From positions 698,486-762,485 of the forward strand of contig JADILM010000012.1 in the NCBI GenBank assembly GCA_016617785.1: 64,000 nucleotides of DNA, written 5' to 3'. Position numbers and translations under genes: made by a program. Below are positions 42,962 through 54,780 of the stretch, one piece after another. How positions within the stretch are numbered: the stretch's first letter is position 1; the number at the start of each line of letters is the position of its first letter. The notes under the pieces are model-generated. The model did no database searches, was not told the DNA's origin, and saw only the letters and a list, made by a program, of their open reading frames with translations. Source of the DNA: Sporobolomyces roseus. Its lineage: Eukaryota > Basidiomycota > Microbotryomycetes > Sporidiobolales > Sporidiobolaceae.

Positions 42962-45735
42962 CTATCTCCTCCGACTGTCTTCCTCACTCTCACTCGTCTC
43001 GCTCTCCGTTTCATCCTCGTTCAGCGCACGCTCTAGATTGATAGCTATCCCAACATCAGTTCTGCGTTGAAAGAAAGCGAGAGATGATAGCGAGAAGCGT
43101 CGACTCACCTTCTGTTGCCAAAGCTTTATCCTCCTCGTACTCCCTCGCCAAAGTTTGTTTCCTCCGACGACCGCAACTGAACTTGCAGCACAAGACTATT
43201 GTGACGAAGAGAAGAATGGGAAGGAGGAAGATGAGGCAGAGGAAGAGTGCTTTGTTGCGTTCGAAGGTAGAGGATAGGTCGGAAGAGGTTTCGCTTGAAG
43301 GGAAGTTGTCGGAAGGAGTAGAGGTGGAACTGGGAGAAGATGAAGAGTGTGATGAAGTCGATTTGGTCTGGTCTTTGCTCGATGGTCGAGGGGAGAAGTC
43401 TGATTTCGAGGGAGTTGAATCGTCGGAATCTGAAATCGTTCTTGTTCCGTCTTGATCGTCCGTTTCCTTCTCAGCATCTCCACTTTCACCGCCTCCGATA
43501 CTCTCGCTTCCACTCCCACTATCACTCTTCTTCACATTCACCTTCTTCTCTCCCTCGACGAGATATCCTGTGATTTCGATTTGATCCTCAATCTCCGGTA
43601 TCTTCTCCTCGTTACAGACTGTAACATCTCCAGGACCGTAATCGACAGGGTTGCAACCTGGTAGAGCGTCGAGAGTGCCGAGAGTTTGTTCGATGATTGC
43701 GGGGGATTGAATGCAGGAGTTTGGATCGAATTCATCGTAGTTGTTAAAGTCGAAGATCATGCACCTTTGAAAGAGACAGGGGTTGAAGCGTAAGAGGAGT
43801 GTTTCGGATGGGTCATGTGAGGGAGCAAGGAAGATCGAAATCAGGAAGGGGAACGAAATCGATATTTGTCAGTTTGGGGCGCAATCTCGACGAAATCAGA
43901 TCTGATCGAGAACCAAGAACTCACTCTTCAATCACACCCGTAGCGGAAGTACACTCATCCGTCGCTTGTTGCAAAATATCGATATCCCACCCATTCGAGA
44001 AATCACTAATCTCGCAAGATTCAGAAAGAGTCAGTTCGTCTCCTACGATAACGTCGAGATAGAGAAGGGATGGCTTACCCATGAAGGCCATACCCGAGTG
44101 GATCACCGGTCGATAGAACGAAGGGCTGAGAGCTATTCATCGCTTCTCCCCAATCATCTTTGAAAGGATCAGTCGCCCACCAAACTTCTACGCAACGTCA
44201 TCGTGCAGCCATCAGTTGCTGCGCATGCTTGATAGATGCAAGATGGCTGCGTACCGTAGAAGATTGTGATGAGTCTCTTTGGATGAGAAGAAGGACAAGC
44301 TCCGAGTTCTCCCTGCGAAGAACGAGAAATCAGTTTTCCTCGCTCGTATGTGAGGTAGATGGGATCGGCGCACATCCTCAGGGAACGCCATGTGAGAGAT
44401 ATGATTCGTTGAGTCGACATTCTCGCCATCTAGAAGCGTGGGCGAACTTGTCAATTTTGCGAAAGAACGAGAATGAAGCAGGAACGCACCCCAACAAGAT
44501 GGAAACATTATCTCAGCTCTCAAGCTATCCTATACCTCCAAGTACGATCAGTTCGAGGAATCAGAGACGGCGTGATGAAGAGGGAGACTTACAGCGCAAT
44601 TGACTGTCGGAAACCAAGGATTCTTCGTTTCATCCTTTCCTAGTCCTTCCCCTCCTAAACAGTTCCAACCTATCCCTTTTGCCATTGCCGAAGAGTCGTC
44701 GTAAGATCGAGTCTGTAGAGCTCACGACGATGAGTGATCGATCGATAAAGAGAGAGAGAGAGAAACGAACATAGGGATTCCCAACTAGCATTCGAAACCC
44801 TTCTGGAAACGCTTGCACCGGATACTCGTCTGACGGATGAGAGTGTTGCATATAGTATCTGTCGATTGAATGTGAAAGGTAACTGAGCAAGTCAAAATGA
44901 GCGGGAAAAACAGAGTGAACGAACATGAGCAAGTTTCCGCCTCCGACACTAGTAAAGCTGTCAGCAGTTCCACCGACTCATTCAGCTTGGAGATAGCGGC
45001 AATGAGGAGATGGAAAGAAGGCTGACCTTCCATTCTTCCACCAAAAATAAAGTTGAGGAGTCCAATAATCTGTAAGTACAAAGATCACAACGAATCAGTC
45101 TGAGCTAGGCTACCGCATTCAGTCGGCATCCGAACGTACTGCTGAGATCCTGCTTGACGATACAGCTATTGAAGTGTTTACGAAGAGGGCGGGATCAGTC
45201 TCTCAAGCTAGGTCTCAAAACGAAGAGGAGTTTTTGGCTCACCTCGTACAATCACTCTTCCTAGCATCCTCAAATCCCATATCCAGATTGAAGTTGGATC
45301 CTCCGTGTATCCTGTCACGAGCGAGAGGATTGGGAATGGTCAGCTCGATGCGAAACGAACGAAAACCGAAAGGATGAGAATTGAGACGGGCGAAGGAAGG
45401 GATGGGACTCACGCATGTACATGTTGAGATATACCTCCTGGGTTCGTCAGTGGATCTGCGAGACGGAACAGAGGAGTGGAGTCGAAGGGAAAACGAAAGA
45501 TCAGTTCGAAATTCTCATTTCGCTCCAAATCTCCCCCGCTTCTCCTTTCCTCCTCACCCAGAGAGAATCGAGACTTACCTGCTCTTTCCACCACTAGAGG
45601 AGAGGCTTGACAAGGTAACCTCCAAAACGCTTGGCTTGAGGGGAATCGATCGAAAGCGAGTGAGAGAAGTGTTGCGAATGAGCTGTAGCGCTTCCGCCGT
45701 CGATGTGGTCGGAAATTACGAGTTGGCGAGTGCAT
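42962..45735 (-). CDS. DUF1996 secreted-type domain with a C-terminal membrane anchor, 550 aa
   Basis: Fifteen exons chain in frame; the largest is 43764-43109, and two (44948-44925 and 45165-45140) are only 24 and 26 nt. Residues about 38-320 are a DUF1996 domain: FWRLPCQASPLVVERADPLT, NPGGISQHVHAIHGGSNF, YWTPQLYFWWKNG, YYMQHSHPSDEYP, a GWNCLGGEG segment, EIMFPSCWDG, NHISHMAFPEDGELGACPSSHP and NGWDIDILQQATDEC. Then come a Ser/Thr/Asp-rich linker, a membrane helix (about 477-498, FLCLIFLLPILLFVTIVLCC) and a basic then acidic cytosolic tail. DUF1996 proteins are usually secreted or GPI-like with cell-wall roles; their chemistry is unknown. Here the domain would face outside. The N-terminal signal sequence is weak and may be incomplete. 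Confidence 0.88.
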
Positions 45736-47048
45736 CTGGACGATATCGAGGAAGGAGGACGGTTGAAGAGGGAAGAAGAGAAAGTTGTGGAGAATGGAAA
45801 AGGAGCAAAGCGTGAGCCGCGGGAAGTTTCGGAGCGAGATCTTGAGGTCTTGTTCTCGAAGGAGAAGAGGCAGAGATTGGACTAGTCGACAGTGAGATTG
45901 GAGGAGCTGTAGAGGAGGACCGAGTCTGCGAGAGGCCGAAAATTGACGAGTTGAGGGAAAAAGCTAGGGGAACATTGATCGCTCCTGTCGGAACCCGCTC
46001 TTTGGCTAAGACGAGCTTCATTCGAGGCTTGCGACCTTCAATTCGGGATTGGGAGAGCGCTGGTAATGGTGCGTCGAATAGAGAATTGGCTGGTTGAGCG
46101 AAGTGTAAAGAGGAGCAGTATCGAGATGACGGATCGACGCGAGAAGGACGGCAATAGCTTTCAGATAGCGTATAGAGGATCCTAGTTCAATCGAACAGCC
46201 TTTCGGTCAGCTCACAGCCTTAGAGGAACAGTCTGAAGATCAAGATATGAATCGAATGAAGAAAGAACGAGGACTCACTGAAGCGACCCTGAGCCAGTTT
46301 GGTAACATATCTGTGGCCTATATACGTCCTCTGAGCCGTCAATGAGCTGCTCCAGTGAGAGTAAAGTGATGAGGAGATGATCAAGAGATTGTTCGCTTCT
46401 TTCACTTCTACCACTCCAGCCAATCTATCGAATTCGCTCAATATAGCTTCAGGAGTACTCAGAACGATCTACAGCTGGAGCAAGAGCGCTACCGCTACTC
46501 TCCACGTTGTTCTCGCTCTTCCTTTTTCGACTTTCCCCGCAACATCAACCCAGCTCTCTCTCGCTTCACAAGGGTAGCTGGTGATGCTGGAGATCTTTGA
46601 GAGGATATGGGAGAGTCGATAGTCAAGGTCAGTACACTTGTGTCATCCTTCTTTTCATGAGAAAGTCACATATTCGATAATTTCGAAACCTGACTCTTCG
46701 TTCGCATTTATACGCTGATGGAGGACGCTACCAACATCGCTTACGACCACAGTAGTGAAACAATCTCTCCCTTTGAGTGCAAGGACAAGCAGCCGACGGA
46801 TTCAAACGATTCCCTTGCCTCTTTCAGCTCTTTCGCTAACTTTATTTCGCTTCGTTTCATTCACTCACTCTGTCAAACCTCGTAGCTTCACCGCTTCGAG
46901 TCAGCTCTCCTATCTTTCGACTCGATTTGAGGCTGTGCTGCTCCGCGGAAACCAATCTCTTCTGAGTCCTTTTCGTGAGATTGTCTCTTTCCCTTCTCTC
47001 CTCACTCCCCGTTGCTCACTCTCGTCCTCCCAACACAAGACAAACGTC
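45736..47048. other. Long divergent intergenic region, weak coding signals
   Basis: It separates the DUF1996 gene from the gene starting at 47,049. Minus-strand 46,220-46,441 and plus-strand 46,377-46,577 carry short open frames in antisense overlap. The minus one (EFDRLAGVVEVKEANNLLII) reads more like protein, but I could not extend either. Confidence 0.4.
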
Positions 47049-48269
47049 ATGTCGCAGGATGGCATCGACCAAGGAGAACATCCCACGCTCGTTGTCGAGA
47101 AGACGAATCGCAACAGGGAAGACCTCACTGCCGCAATCAGTCAGCGCTGGAGTTGGCAGCATCTCGCTACTATCCCCTCTTCAACTCCTCAAGTACCGTA
47201 CCTGCAAGAGTGGATCAAGCAAGCGAGGAACTTCACGAGATACGCTTTCAACAAGATCGGTTTGGCTAGCTCTCAAAGCAGTAATCAGCTTCTGACCTAC
47301 AACGAGTGGGAGTACATCAAGGGTTACTTTGTCGGGATCAAGAATGCTTGCGGTGTAGGAAAACTGTATGAATTACCCTACGAGCTGGTTCGTTCATTCT
47401 CCCCCTTTTTTCTCCCCTTTTTTTCCCGCAAATTCTCTTACCGGTCGAATCTTTCTGAGTAGCCATTCATTGGAGAAGATAAGAACGAATTCGAAGGTGT
47501 CAAGCGCTATTCAACACTCATGGCGAGTTTCTGTTTCTCTCGCATAATGTCACCCAAACTCATCACTCGTTTCAAACAGATCCGAATTCGACTTTTTCAT
47601 ATCAGTCACCTCATCCTTCGCGGTCCCGACTTCGATCTATCTGCAATCGGACTACAAGGAGGCCCGAGAGCGATTCTCGAACACTACGTACATGTCGAAG
47701 TCGGAAGCGATCTTGCTCGAAAGATCGATTCAGTTTTCGCAGCGATCAAGCGCTTGCATCACAAGCTGGGGATCCAAGATCAGCGTGAACTGGAAGTAGA
47801 GATGGCACAACTCGAGATGGCATTCGAGCATGCGTCTTCTCACGACCTCTCGTTCCAAAGATTCGAGAAGATCATTCAAGAGAACGAGAAATACGCTGAA
47901 TGGCTTGTGCGTACAGTATCATTCTTTCATCTTTTCACCTTGTCAGCTCACTTCTACTCTGTCCCATCAGGCTCACAAGCGCACCCAGACTCGAATCGCT
48001 CACCATCTACGTACAGATCATCCTGAACCTCCTACTCCTGTTCCATATCTCCCGATTCTTGGCGAACTGCTTCACAAACACACTCAGCATGTACGTCTCC
48101 TTGTCTCGCTTGCTCCTACTTGATTGAGAACTGACTTCCGAGGAATTTTGCATGATCGCAGCTGGCGGAAGAAGCGACAAATCCTCCTGGAACCCCTCAA
48201 CATTCTCTCGCCCATAGCTCTACCTCTCACCTCTCTCACCGTCGACACGCAATCTACAGCAACATCTAA
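47049..48269 (+). CDS. Hypothetical protein, 317 aa, helical
   Basis: Five exons: 47049-47387, 47463-47522, 47580-47906, 47971-48090, 48162-48269, ending in TAA. It starts MSQDGIDQGEHPTLVVEKTN. The body is mostly predicted helix (WIKQARNFTRYAFNKIGLAS, EWEYIKGYFVGIKNACGVGK, RAILEHYVHVEVGSDLARKI, ELEVEMAQLEMAFEHASSHD) with a His/Ser-rich end. No membrane helix or signal peptide. The second intron (47523-47579) begins with GC; no GT donor gives an open frame. I do not recognise the family, although the regular helices suggest a structural or adaptor protein. Confidence 0.75.
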
Positions 48270-48714
48270 GCCTCTCCTTTCGTAGCTCTCAAGTGTTCTC
48301 GAATGTCGATAAAAATCAGTTCTTTCTGTCAAAGTTTGTGCGAAACGCTGGCTGAGTTTGCCAGATTGCGAGAGCTACCAGAACAATGAGGACAAGTGAG
48401 AAAGTAGAGCGTTGGAGATGGCCAGCCGAAACGAGCGAAATCGTTTGCGAATCATTCGATCGTGACGTTTTCATCCAGCGCTCTCTTCGAGAAACTCGTT
48501 GAATCTCGCTTTGAATGTCACACCCGTCACTCTTTTCCCTTTGAGCTTCAGATACTCCACCCTAAGTCTGATTACAGCGATTCCTTCCCGTTTGCGAGAG
48601 GATAGCGGGTTTGAAAGAGCTAGCATCTCGATGAGCTGGTTCTTCTCGCTGCTCTTAGATCATCTGAGGAGGACCACAAGATCAAAGAACTGTTGCTGGT
48701 CGAAAGATGGAAGG
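48270..48714. other. Short 3' intergenic stretch
   Basis: Lies between two convergent genes. A plus-strand frame rich in Glu/Lys (ending near 48,884) overlaps the neighbouring gene in antisense and is not called. Confidence 0.4.
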
Positions 48715-50300
48715 TCATGGAGGAGAAGTGGGCAGTTTCGAGAGCAATTGTTGAATTCGATCGAAAGCGGGAAGAGGAGTGAATTCGAGGTTGTTTCGAA
48801 GGAGCGGCGGGATAAGGTGAACTGGGCAAGAAGGAGGCAGGAAGAAGAAGAGAGGGGCGGCAAAAAGGAGGAAGAGGGAATTTGATTGGGAGTAGATGTC
48901 GAAGGAGATCCGAATTAGTTCCGCACTCGAGGCATTACGCGCTGTTACTGAGCGAAGTGCGAGTTGAATGATGACCATGGTGAGCTGAGGTTGACAAGTG
49001 AGCGGTGCCGAGATGAGCTGGGAGGTAGAGTTGGCGGGAGACGAAGGAATCTGAAAGTCGACGGTTTGAGCTGCGAGGACACGGAATGTGAAAGCAAGCG
49101 AGCTTGAGAGGTCGAGGTGTACTTGAGAAGAGAAGATCTGACGCTGCGTAAGAGTTAGAAGTCAGCTGTGTGACCTTTGCGAAGTGAAAGCGAAGTATCG
49201 AAATGGTTTCTTGCGATCAATCGAGAGGTTGACTTTGAGCGAGCTCGGAGTGAACTGTCACATCGACACAGAGGTATGATATTCGTAAGTTAGTGAAGGA
49301 GAAAGCGAGAAAGCCAGAGAATGAAGAGGATAAGCGAGGAGCGTCGCTTCGATTTGACGTAATCTGCGAAAGTCGAGTGCAGGCGGAGAAGCGGGCTTCT
49401 TGACCGGCATTTGACTCGTTGTGTAGGTCTCCAGCGTGTATTGAGAGGGTTAGAGCGTCGAGGTAGAGAAGCTGGAGGAGGAAATGAAGATCAATTTCGG
49501 AGATGAGAGGAGGAAAGAATGAGCAGTGTACCTCTCAAGCCCGCCACTGCTTCTATCCCGTAATCCACTATCTGTGATCATACGTCTCCCCTTTCATGCC
49601 ATCTCCCAGAGCTCCTCTTGTTGAAGAGTCAAATCTTGTTCGGATGTTCGCTCTCAAGCCAGACTACCTCAGAGCGAGAAAGGCAGGCTACAGAAGCATA
49701 GTAGAATAGTTTGCAAAGCTATAGGTAGAATCTGCGCAAGATCTAAGGTTGTTGAGAAGCGGCAAGGTCATCTGAAATTGTCCGAGCGATTTCGAGATGA
49801 GAAAGAGCGAGACTCACGCGAGAAGAGCTGTAGCTGCTTGTACATCTTGATTGGGGTCATATCGAAGCTGCCATAGCGAGAACCCGAGAGCAAGGTGAAG
49901 TGTAGAAGTCGGAGATGCATTCGATCAACTTTGACTTTTACCATTCACTACGACTCTCGAAGAAGCCCTGCTACCCGCCCGATTTACTCAGATTACTCTT
50001 GCACAGCTACTACTGCTGTTTCAGCTCGCTTCTACACCGTCCTCGCTGTTCAATCGCCTCGCAACTTTCGATAACCTCTCAAGTCTCGAGCAAGGCCGCT
50101 CAAGGAGCTCAGACTTGCGCTGATAGCTGCTAGAGTACTTTCAAGCTATCGACTGTCGTCGTTTCCCCCGCTCAAGTCATCCTTCGGAAGCAATCGCTCG
50201 GATTCTTCGTCTTCGGATCGACCAGCCAAACCTCTCGCTTACGGCACTTCTAGGATCAGTCAACGCTTCGAGCATTCGACCAGACGGATCAGGAATAGTG
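48715..50300 (-). CDS. Multi-exon protein of unknown function, 5' exons unresolved
   Basis: The last exon, from an acceptor near 49,149 to a TGA at 48,715, encodes about 145 residues in one frame (SQVHLDLSSSLAFTFRVLAA, LTMVIIQLALRSVTARNASS, FLLFAAPLFFFLPPSCP). Upstream minus-strand blocks also look coding and end at proper donors: TLHLALGFSLWQLRYDPNQD near 49,810-49,900, IVDYGIEAVAGLR near 49,540-49,580, and LYLDALTLSIHAGDLHNE near 49,400-49,470. The first exon may include MLEALTDPRSA near 50,230-50,260. I could not verify each join, so length and start are approximate. Repeated leucine-rich helices suggest a helical-repeat protein. No family recognised. Confidence 0.45.
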
Positions 50301-51147
50301 CACGGTCATTTTACGCGTATTGGACTTGACGAAGCGGCGGAGAGATCGAGAAATGGAGGATAGATTGACTTCTATCGGCGGGGAGGGACGACTACAGGGG
50401 GATGATTAGTTGTGTAGGGCGCAGGTTACGGTATAAATAGATGGCTCGAGGAGTGGAGCGACGGGAGTCTTCGAGGCGAGGGAAGGATCTTGTCGGAGTT
50501 TCCGAGTTTTCGCAAAGTAATTCTTTCTTCTCCCTTTCCTTGACTCGACTCATCCCCTCTCTTGCTCGATAGTATCACACCTTCCTATCTGGCCCTCTCT
50601 TTTTCTCCCCTCCTTCCCCCTTCGACCCCCTCAAACTCATTCGACTTTCGCAAACTCAAACCTCATTTTTCTCCCTCATCTATCGATATCGCAACATTCA
50701 CTCAATCATCTCGTGACCGTATTCTCAGCAGGTTACGAGGAGGGAATCGATGCGGGACTGTGAAAGCTAGAGATTCGGATTTCGAAACAACGAGGGAGAA
50801 ACTAGCTGTGTAGAAGGTTCAAGATTGTATTTGAAACGCAAGATAAGCACCTGGGCTCTCTCTCCTACTCCACTCTCTCTCTCTCTATATCACTTGAGTG
50901 TAATCTTTCTTCTACTTCATCTCAATCAAAGTAAATTCTCCTTTTTCTTGACACTCGCTTGACTTTCTCGAGACTCGCTTCGGGTCGGGCGAGGGGATAT
51001 TGAGGCTGTGTTGAAGATGATGAGCGATAGGAGACGGATCGAAAAGCGCCGGAAACTAGCTTACCTTCATTCGATCGAAAATGTTGACCGTTTGAAAAAG
51101 AGGAGAGATATGCCGGTCTTTCAGAAACTATAGAGAGATATACTGTA
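50301..51147. other. Intergenic, no supported gene
   Basis: CT-rich tracts and a (CT)n run near 50,870-50,887. No coding block extends. Confidence 0.5.
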
Positions 51148-52015
51148 TCAGCACACTATGCCCAGGAGCAAGAAATGAACAAGACAAACTGAGTGGTTTT
51201 CGTCAACAAGTCGTTCGAGGATTTTGACGATTCGACTTCTGCGTAAGAACCATTCTTGCGCTTGATCCGGCAATGGCCAAGGAGAGGAGTACAGGATCAC
51301 AAGTCTGAGGCCGTTGATGTACCTGAAAAGTTCTCGAGTGTAGAACGACTTGGTGTAAAAATTGTAAGGAGATTCCTCATCTCGAATCTTGATGTCGATT
51401 TTGCTTTCGATTTCGGTGATTCCGGCTTCGATCTCCTCGTTCCAGATTCCATAACCACTCTATGCGAGGTTCAGAATTGAGTCAGGAGGGAGAGATCTTG
51501 CGAAACAAACGGAAACGGACCACAACTTGTTTTCCTCGAACTACGACGAAAGGTTCAAAAGTAGGTGAAATGCGATACTTGAGTACTCGATAGCTTCGCA
51601 CAGTGATCTGTTCACCTCACATCAACAGAAGATCAGTCAATGATTGTTAGAGGTAGATTCTGAACGAGCGGAAACCGAGAAACCTCACTTGCGTTGCTTC
51701 TTTCACCTCGTCTTCAACCTCCATCAACCTCACCAAGATTGTATCACAAGCAAACGTTGTCTTCCCTGCATCCCGGAACATCTTTTCAAACTGTTGCGCC
51801 CAAGATTCGAGAGTCGCTTTGTTGTCCTTGTTTCGAAGTGCGAGATGAATGATCTTCGAAAGCTCTCGATTGAGCCCGTCAAGTCGTTGAGTAGCATCAT
51901 GTTGCTCTTCCATCAAAGTCTTGTCAACCTGCGCTTCTGCGGATAGGAGAGCAGCTTGTTCATTTGGCGAGAGCTGGAGGGAATGAGGCGGAATTTGGAC
52001 GAAAGGAGGCAACAT
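51148..52015 (-). CDS. Hypothetical protein, 241 aa
   Basis: Three exons, 52015-51689, 51607-51521 and 51459-51148, join in frame with phase-0 introns. The start is the second possible methionine region, MLPPFVQIPPHSLQLSPNEQ. The N-terminal half is a long helix (AEAQVDKTLMEEQHDATQRL, then DGLNRELSKIIHLALRNKDN). The C-terminal half mixes strand and helix (ITVRSYRVLKYRISPTFEPF, YNFYTKSFYTRELFRYINGL) and ends LLGIVC. No signal peptide or clear membrane helix. An N-terminal coiled coil followed by a small globular domain resembles kinetochore or nuclear-pore subunits in outline only; I do not assign it. Confidence 0.75.
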
Positions 52016-52457
52016 CGAGGAGTGTCGAGCGAGAAGCACTGGGTTGGGGAGAGTGGATTCGTGAGGGAGCTGGTGGAAGGAGGAGAGCGGAAAGAGACTG
52101 AAGAGGGATCGGGGGCGAAAAAGGAGGAAAGAAGTCCGATATTGCCCGCGGATCGATGTCGTCGAGAGAGAGGAGCGACGGGTGATAGAGGAGTCAGAGC
52201 ACGGTGAGAAAGAGGAAGAATTCCAGCGGGAACAGCGTTAAAGCAGGAGCAGCATTGGGGGGAGAGAAGCGAAAAAGCGAAGTAGCGAAGAGAGGCTGTG
52301 CGAGAGAGTCGGAAGCTGCGAACAATGGTTTGAAAAATGATTGGCGAGAGCGTGAGAGCAGAGCTAGCGTCGATCAGAGAGAGGTGGCGAGCGGAAATTC
52401 AGAGTCACTCCCAATCACTTTCCTCACTATCCTCAACTTCTTTCTTCACCTGCACAC

Positions 52458-53889
52458 TCATTCCCTCTTCCCCTCGGGCAGCAGTTCCTCCGTCTTCCTC
52501 TCTTTCAGTTCCATCTCCAACAACACTAGATTCTGAGCGAATGAAGAGGGAGTCTCGGAGGTGGTTGAGGGGATTCGAGATTGAGTAGAGGGAAGGGGAG
52601 TAGGCGTTGTTGAGCTTGAGGTAGGAAGTAGCGAGGAAATAGGAGGGGAGAAGGTGGAAGGTGGAGGAGGTGAAGTCGCTTGAGAGGCGAATGCCAGTGA
52701 TTCTTCTTCGTTGAATTCCCAAATCAATCCTTCTTCTTCAGTTTGGGCAACTATTGGGAATGATGAGGGGATATGAAGAGAGGTGGGAACGATGCCGAGA
52801 AGATGAGGAGAGCGAGAGTTGGGGAGAAAGCGATGCGAAGCGGAGACGTGACGAAAAACGTGAGTTGAGGTTACGAGCGGGACATATTTGAGAGAACGAC
52901 GACAAGATGGGATTCGAGAATGGGAAAGGGAGGAGGAGGAAGGAGTAGTAGAGGAAAGAGAGAAACCGTCAGCTCACTCTCAAGAAACTGAGGCGAAGAA
53001 GTGAAAGCGAAAACTCACCATTCAACAACTTCTTTCGTTTCTCTTCTTCCTCCTCAATCAACTTGACCCTGAACAAACACCTCTTTCAGAACTATTCCTC
53101 CCCGATTCTATCCTCTCCCTCCACAACTCCCTCTTTCCTAGTCTCCTCCAAAACTTCTCCTCCTCCTGCGTCTTGAACCATTTCCGATTGAACTAGATCT
53201 TTAGGGAGAGTCGAAAGGAATGAGGAGTAACGTTCTCGGAGGCCGATGAGATCGTTTGAAGAAGGAAGAGGAGTGTGTGAAGGGTCGATTGGAAAGATCT
53301 CCGGAGCCGATCTCAGTTTGAAGAGTAATCCATCTTTCTTCTCCATCCCTCTGAGCCAATGCTACTCTTCCTACTCACGTCATCTGTCACTTGATTGGAG
53401 AGAAGGTGTATCGATCGGCGGTTCAAGAAGGGTCGAGGTTTGCGCGAGCTTTCGAAAGGAGCGGTTTCAGATCTTTGCGAGTCGATTCGAGCTGCTTCTT
53501 GGCGACGAAGAAAGCTGCTGTGGACGACTGAGGTTCGAGGGTTGTCAGCTACTGATCGGAAGAAGAGCGGGAATGAAAATTTGAGTTCGAGAGGAGAAGT
53601 CGAAACCGATGAAGAGCCCTTCCGAATCCAGCCATTTCGTCCCCTCCTCTTCCTTCCTCTCTCCCACATAAGCTTCTCTTATCTTTGACTCGTTTCCTTC
53701 GATTTCAGCTAGTCTCCCTCTCAATCTTGACAGAAAGACCGCAGAGAGGAACCATCTTTTCGAAGCCCCACGTTCCCTTCCTGCCCTTCCCCTCTCTCCT
53801 CCCTCCTTCTGCACTTCCCCATAGATAGTAGAGAGGAGTATGTGACTTACCTGCTTCCTGACTTCGCGGCCTCGAGCTATCAAATCCAT
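52458..53889 (-). CDS. Charged, Ser/Pro-rich protein with unresolved middle exons, possibly decaying
   Basis: The first exon (MDLIARGREVRKQ, from 53,889) ends at a GTAAGT donor. The next block from 53,527 (STAAFFVAKKQLESTRKDLK) runs into an in-frame TGA near 53,424 before any donor. Further on a coding block reads FNRKWFKTQEEEKFWRRLGK and joins, across a 59-nt intron, to VKLIEEEEEKRKKLL. A final exon reads EEGLIWEFNEEESLAFASQA and continues through a Pro/Ser/Thr stretch to a TGA at 52,458. The 3' half is convincing. The 5' half is either mis-spliced by me or disrupted. Confidence 0.45.
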
Positions 53890-54780
53890 CGATCACAAAT
53901 TTTGAACTTCCTTGTCCAAATCAAAGGTCATGCTCTCCCTGTCCCCTTCTCTCTGTGGCCTGTACTCGAGAGGATGTCGTTTCTGATGGAATAGGAGTAG
54001 CGGTGGAGGCGGAAGGTGCGAGAGGAGCTGTTGAACCACAGGAAGAGAGCGAGGGATCAATGAATCCACCCAGAGATCTGTGCATGACTCCTCAGATCAG
54101 CTTACTATCTCCTAGATCAGCTGATCTGTAGTGTCACTCACTCTGTAGCTAGCTTGAAGTGGCTTGGAAGGTTGAGGAGAGGAATCAGAAAAAGTCGGGC
54201 GAGTCGCTTCTCTCTCTGATCGACGTGTAGGGGTCTCTGTAGTATTGAGTAGGTTGCTGTAGTGCTAGTGAGCCTTATTGGGCTGGTTTTGAAGCTGGAA
54301 GTGAAGAGGGAGAGTGAGAAAAAGCGAGAGTTCTTTGAGATCGCTTCTTGCCTCTCGACACAACACTCTAAAACGCTCTGAACCTCTCTGAAGACTCGAG
54401 ATGACCAGTGTTACGCTCCTCTCAGCTCTACCGGGCTCTACACCTCTTGTTCGCTTCTCTTTCGCCCTTCTTTCGTTCCTCGTCGTCAACAGCTCCTTCT
54501 CTTCCCTCAAGCGCTCTGGAATGGCTCTGCATCATGTGAGCGTGTTGTGCTCACTCTGTGATCGCTTCTGCTTCCTCGCTTTCGGAACCCCACCCAACTT
54601 TCTCCTCCGCTTCCCTTCGAAATCCCACTTATTCCAGCGGTAAAAGACTCGTGGAACTCACTCGAGCCGTCTGCTCGGTCTCCTACTTCGCATCTCCCAC
54701 GAGTTTGCGCTCCACGATCTCGATCGGAGTCAGCGAGCGCTTTTCGATTTGACTCTTTCTCTCTTTCCTCCATTCGTTTC
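53890..54780. other. Intergenic, no supported gene
   Basis: Overlapping sense and antisense frames of 60-114 codons but no chain of exons. Confidence 0.4.

Noticed and set aside
48499..48885. Glu/Lys-rich plus-strand frame as a small gene
   Set aside because: It overlaps, in antisense, the long last exon of the minus-strand gene ending at 48,715, which has better splice context.
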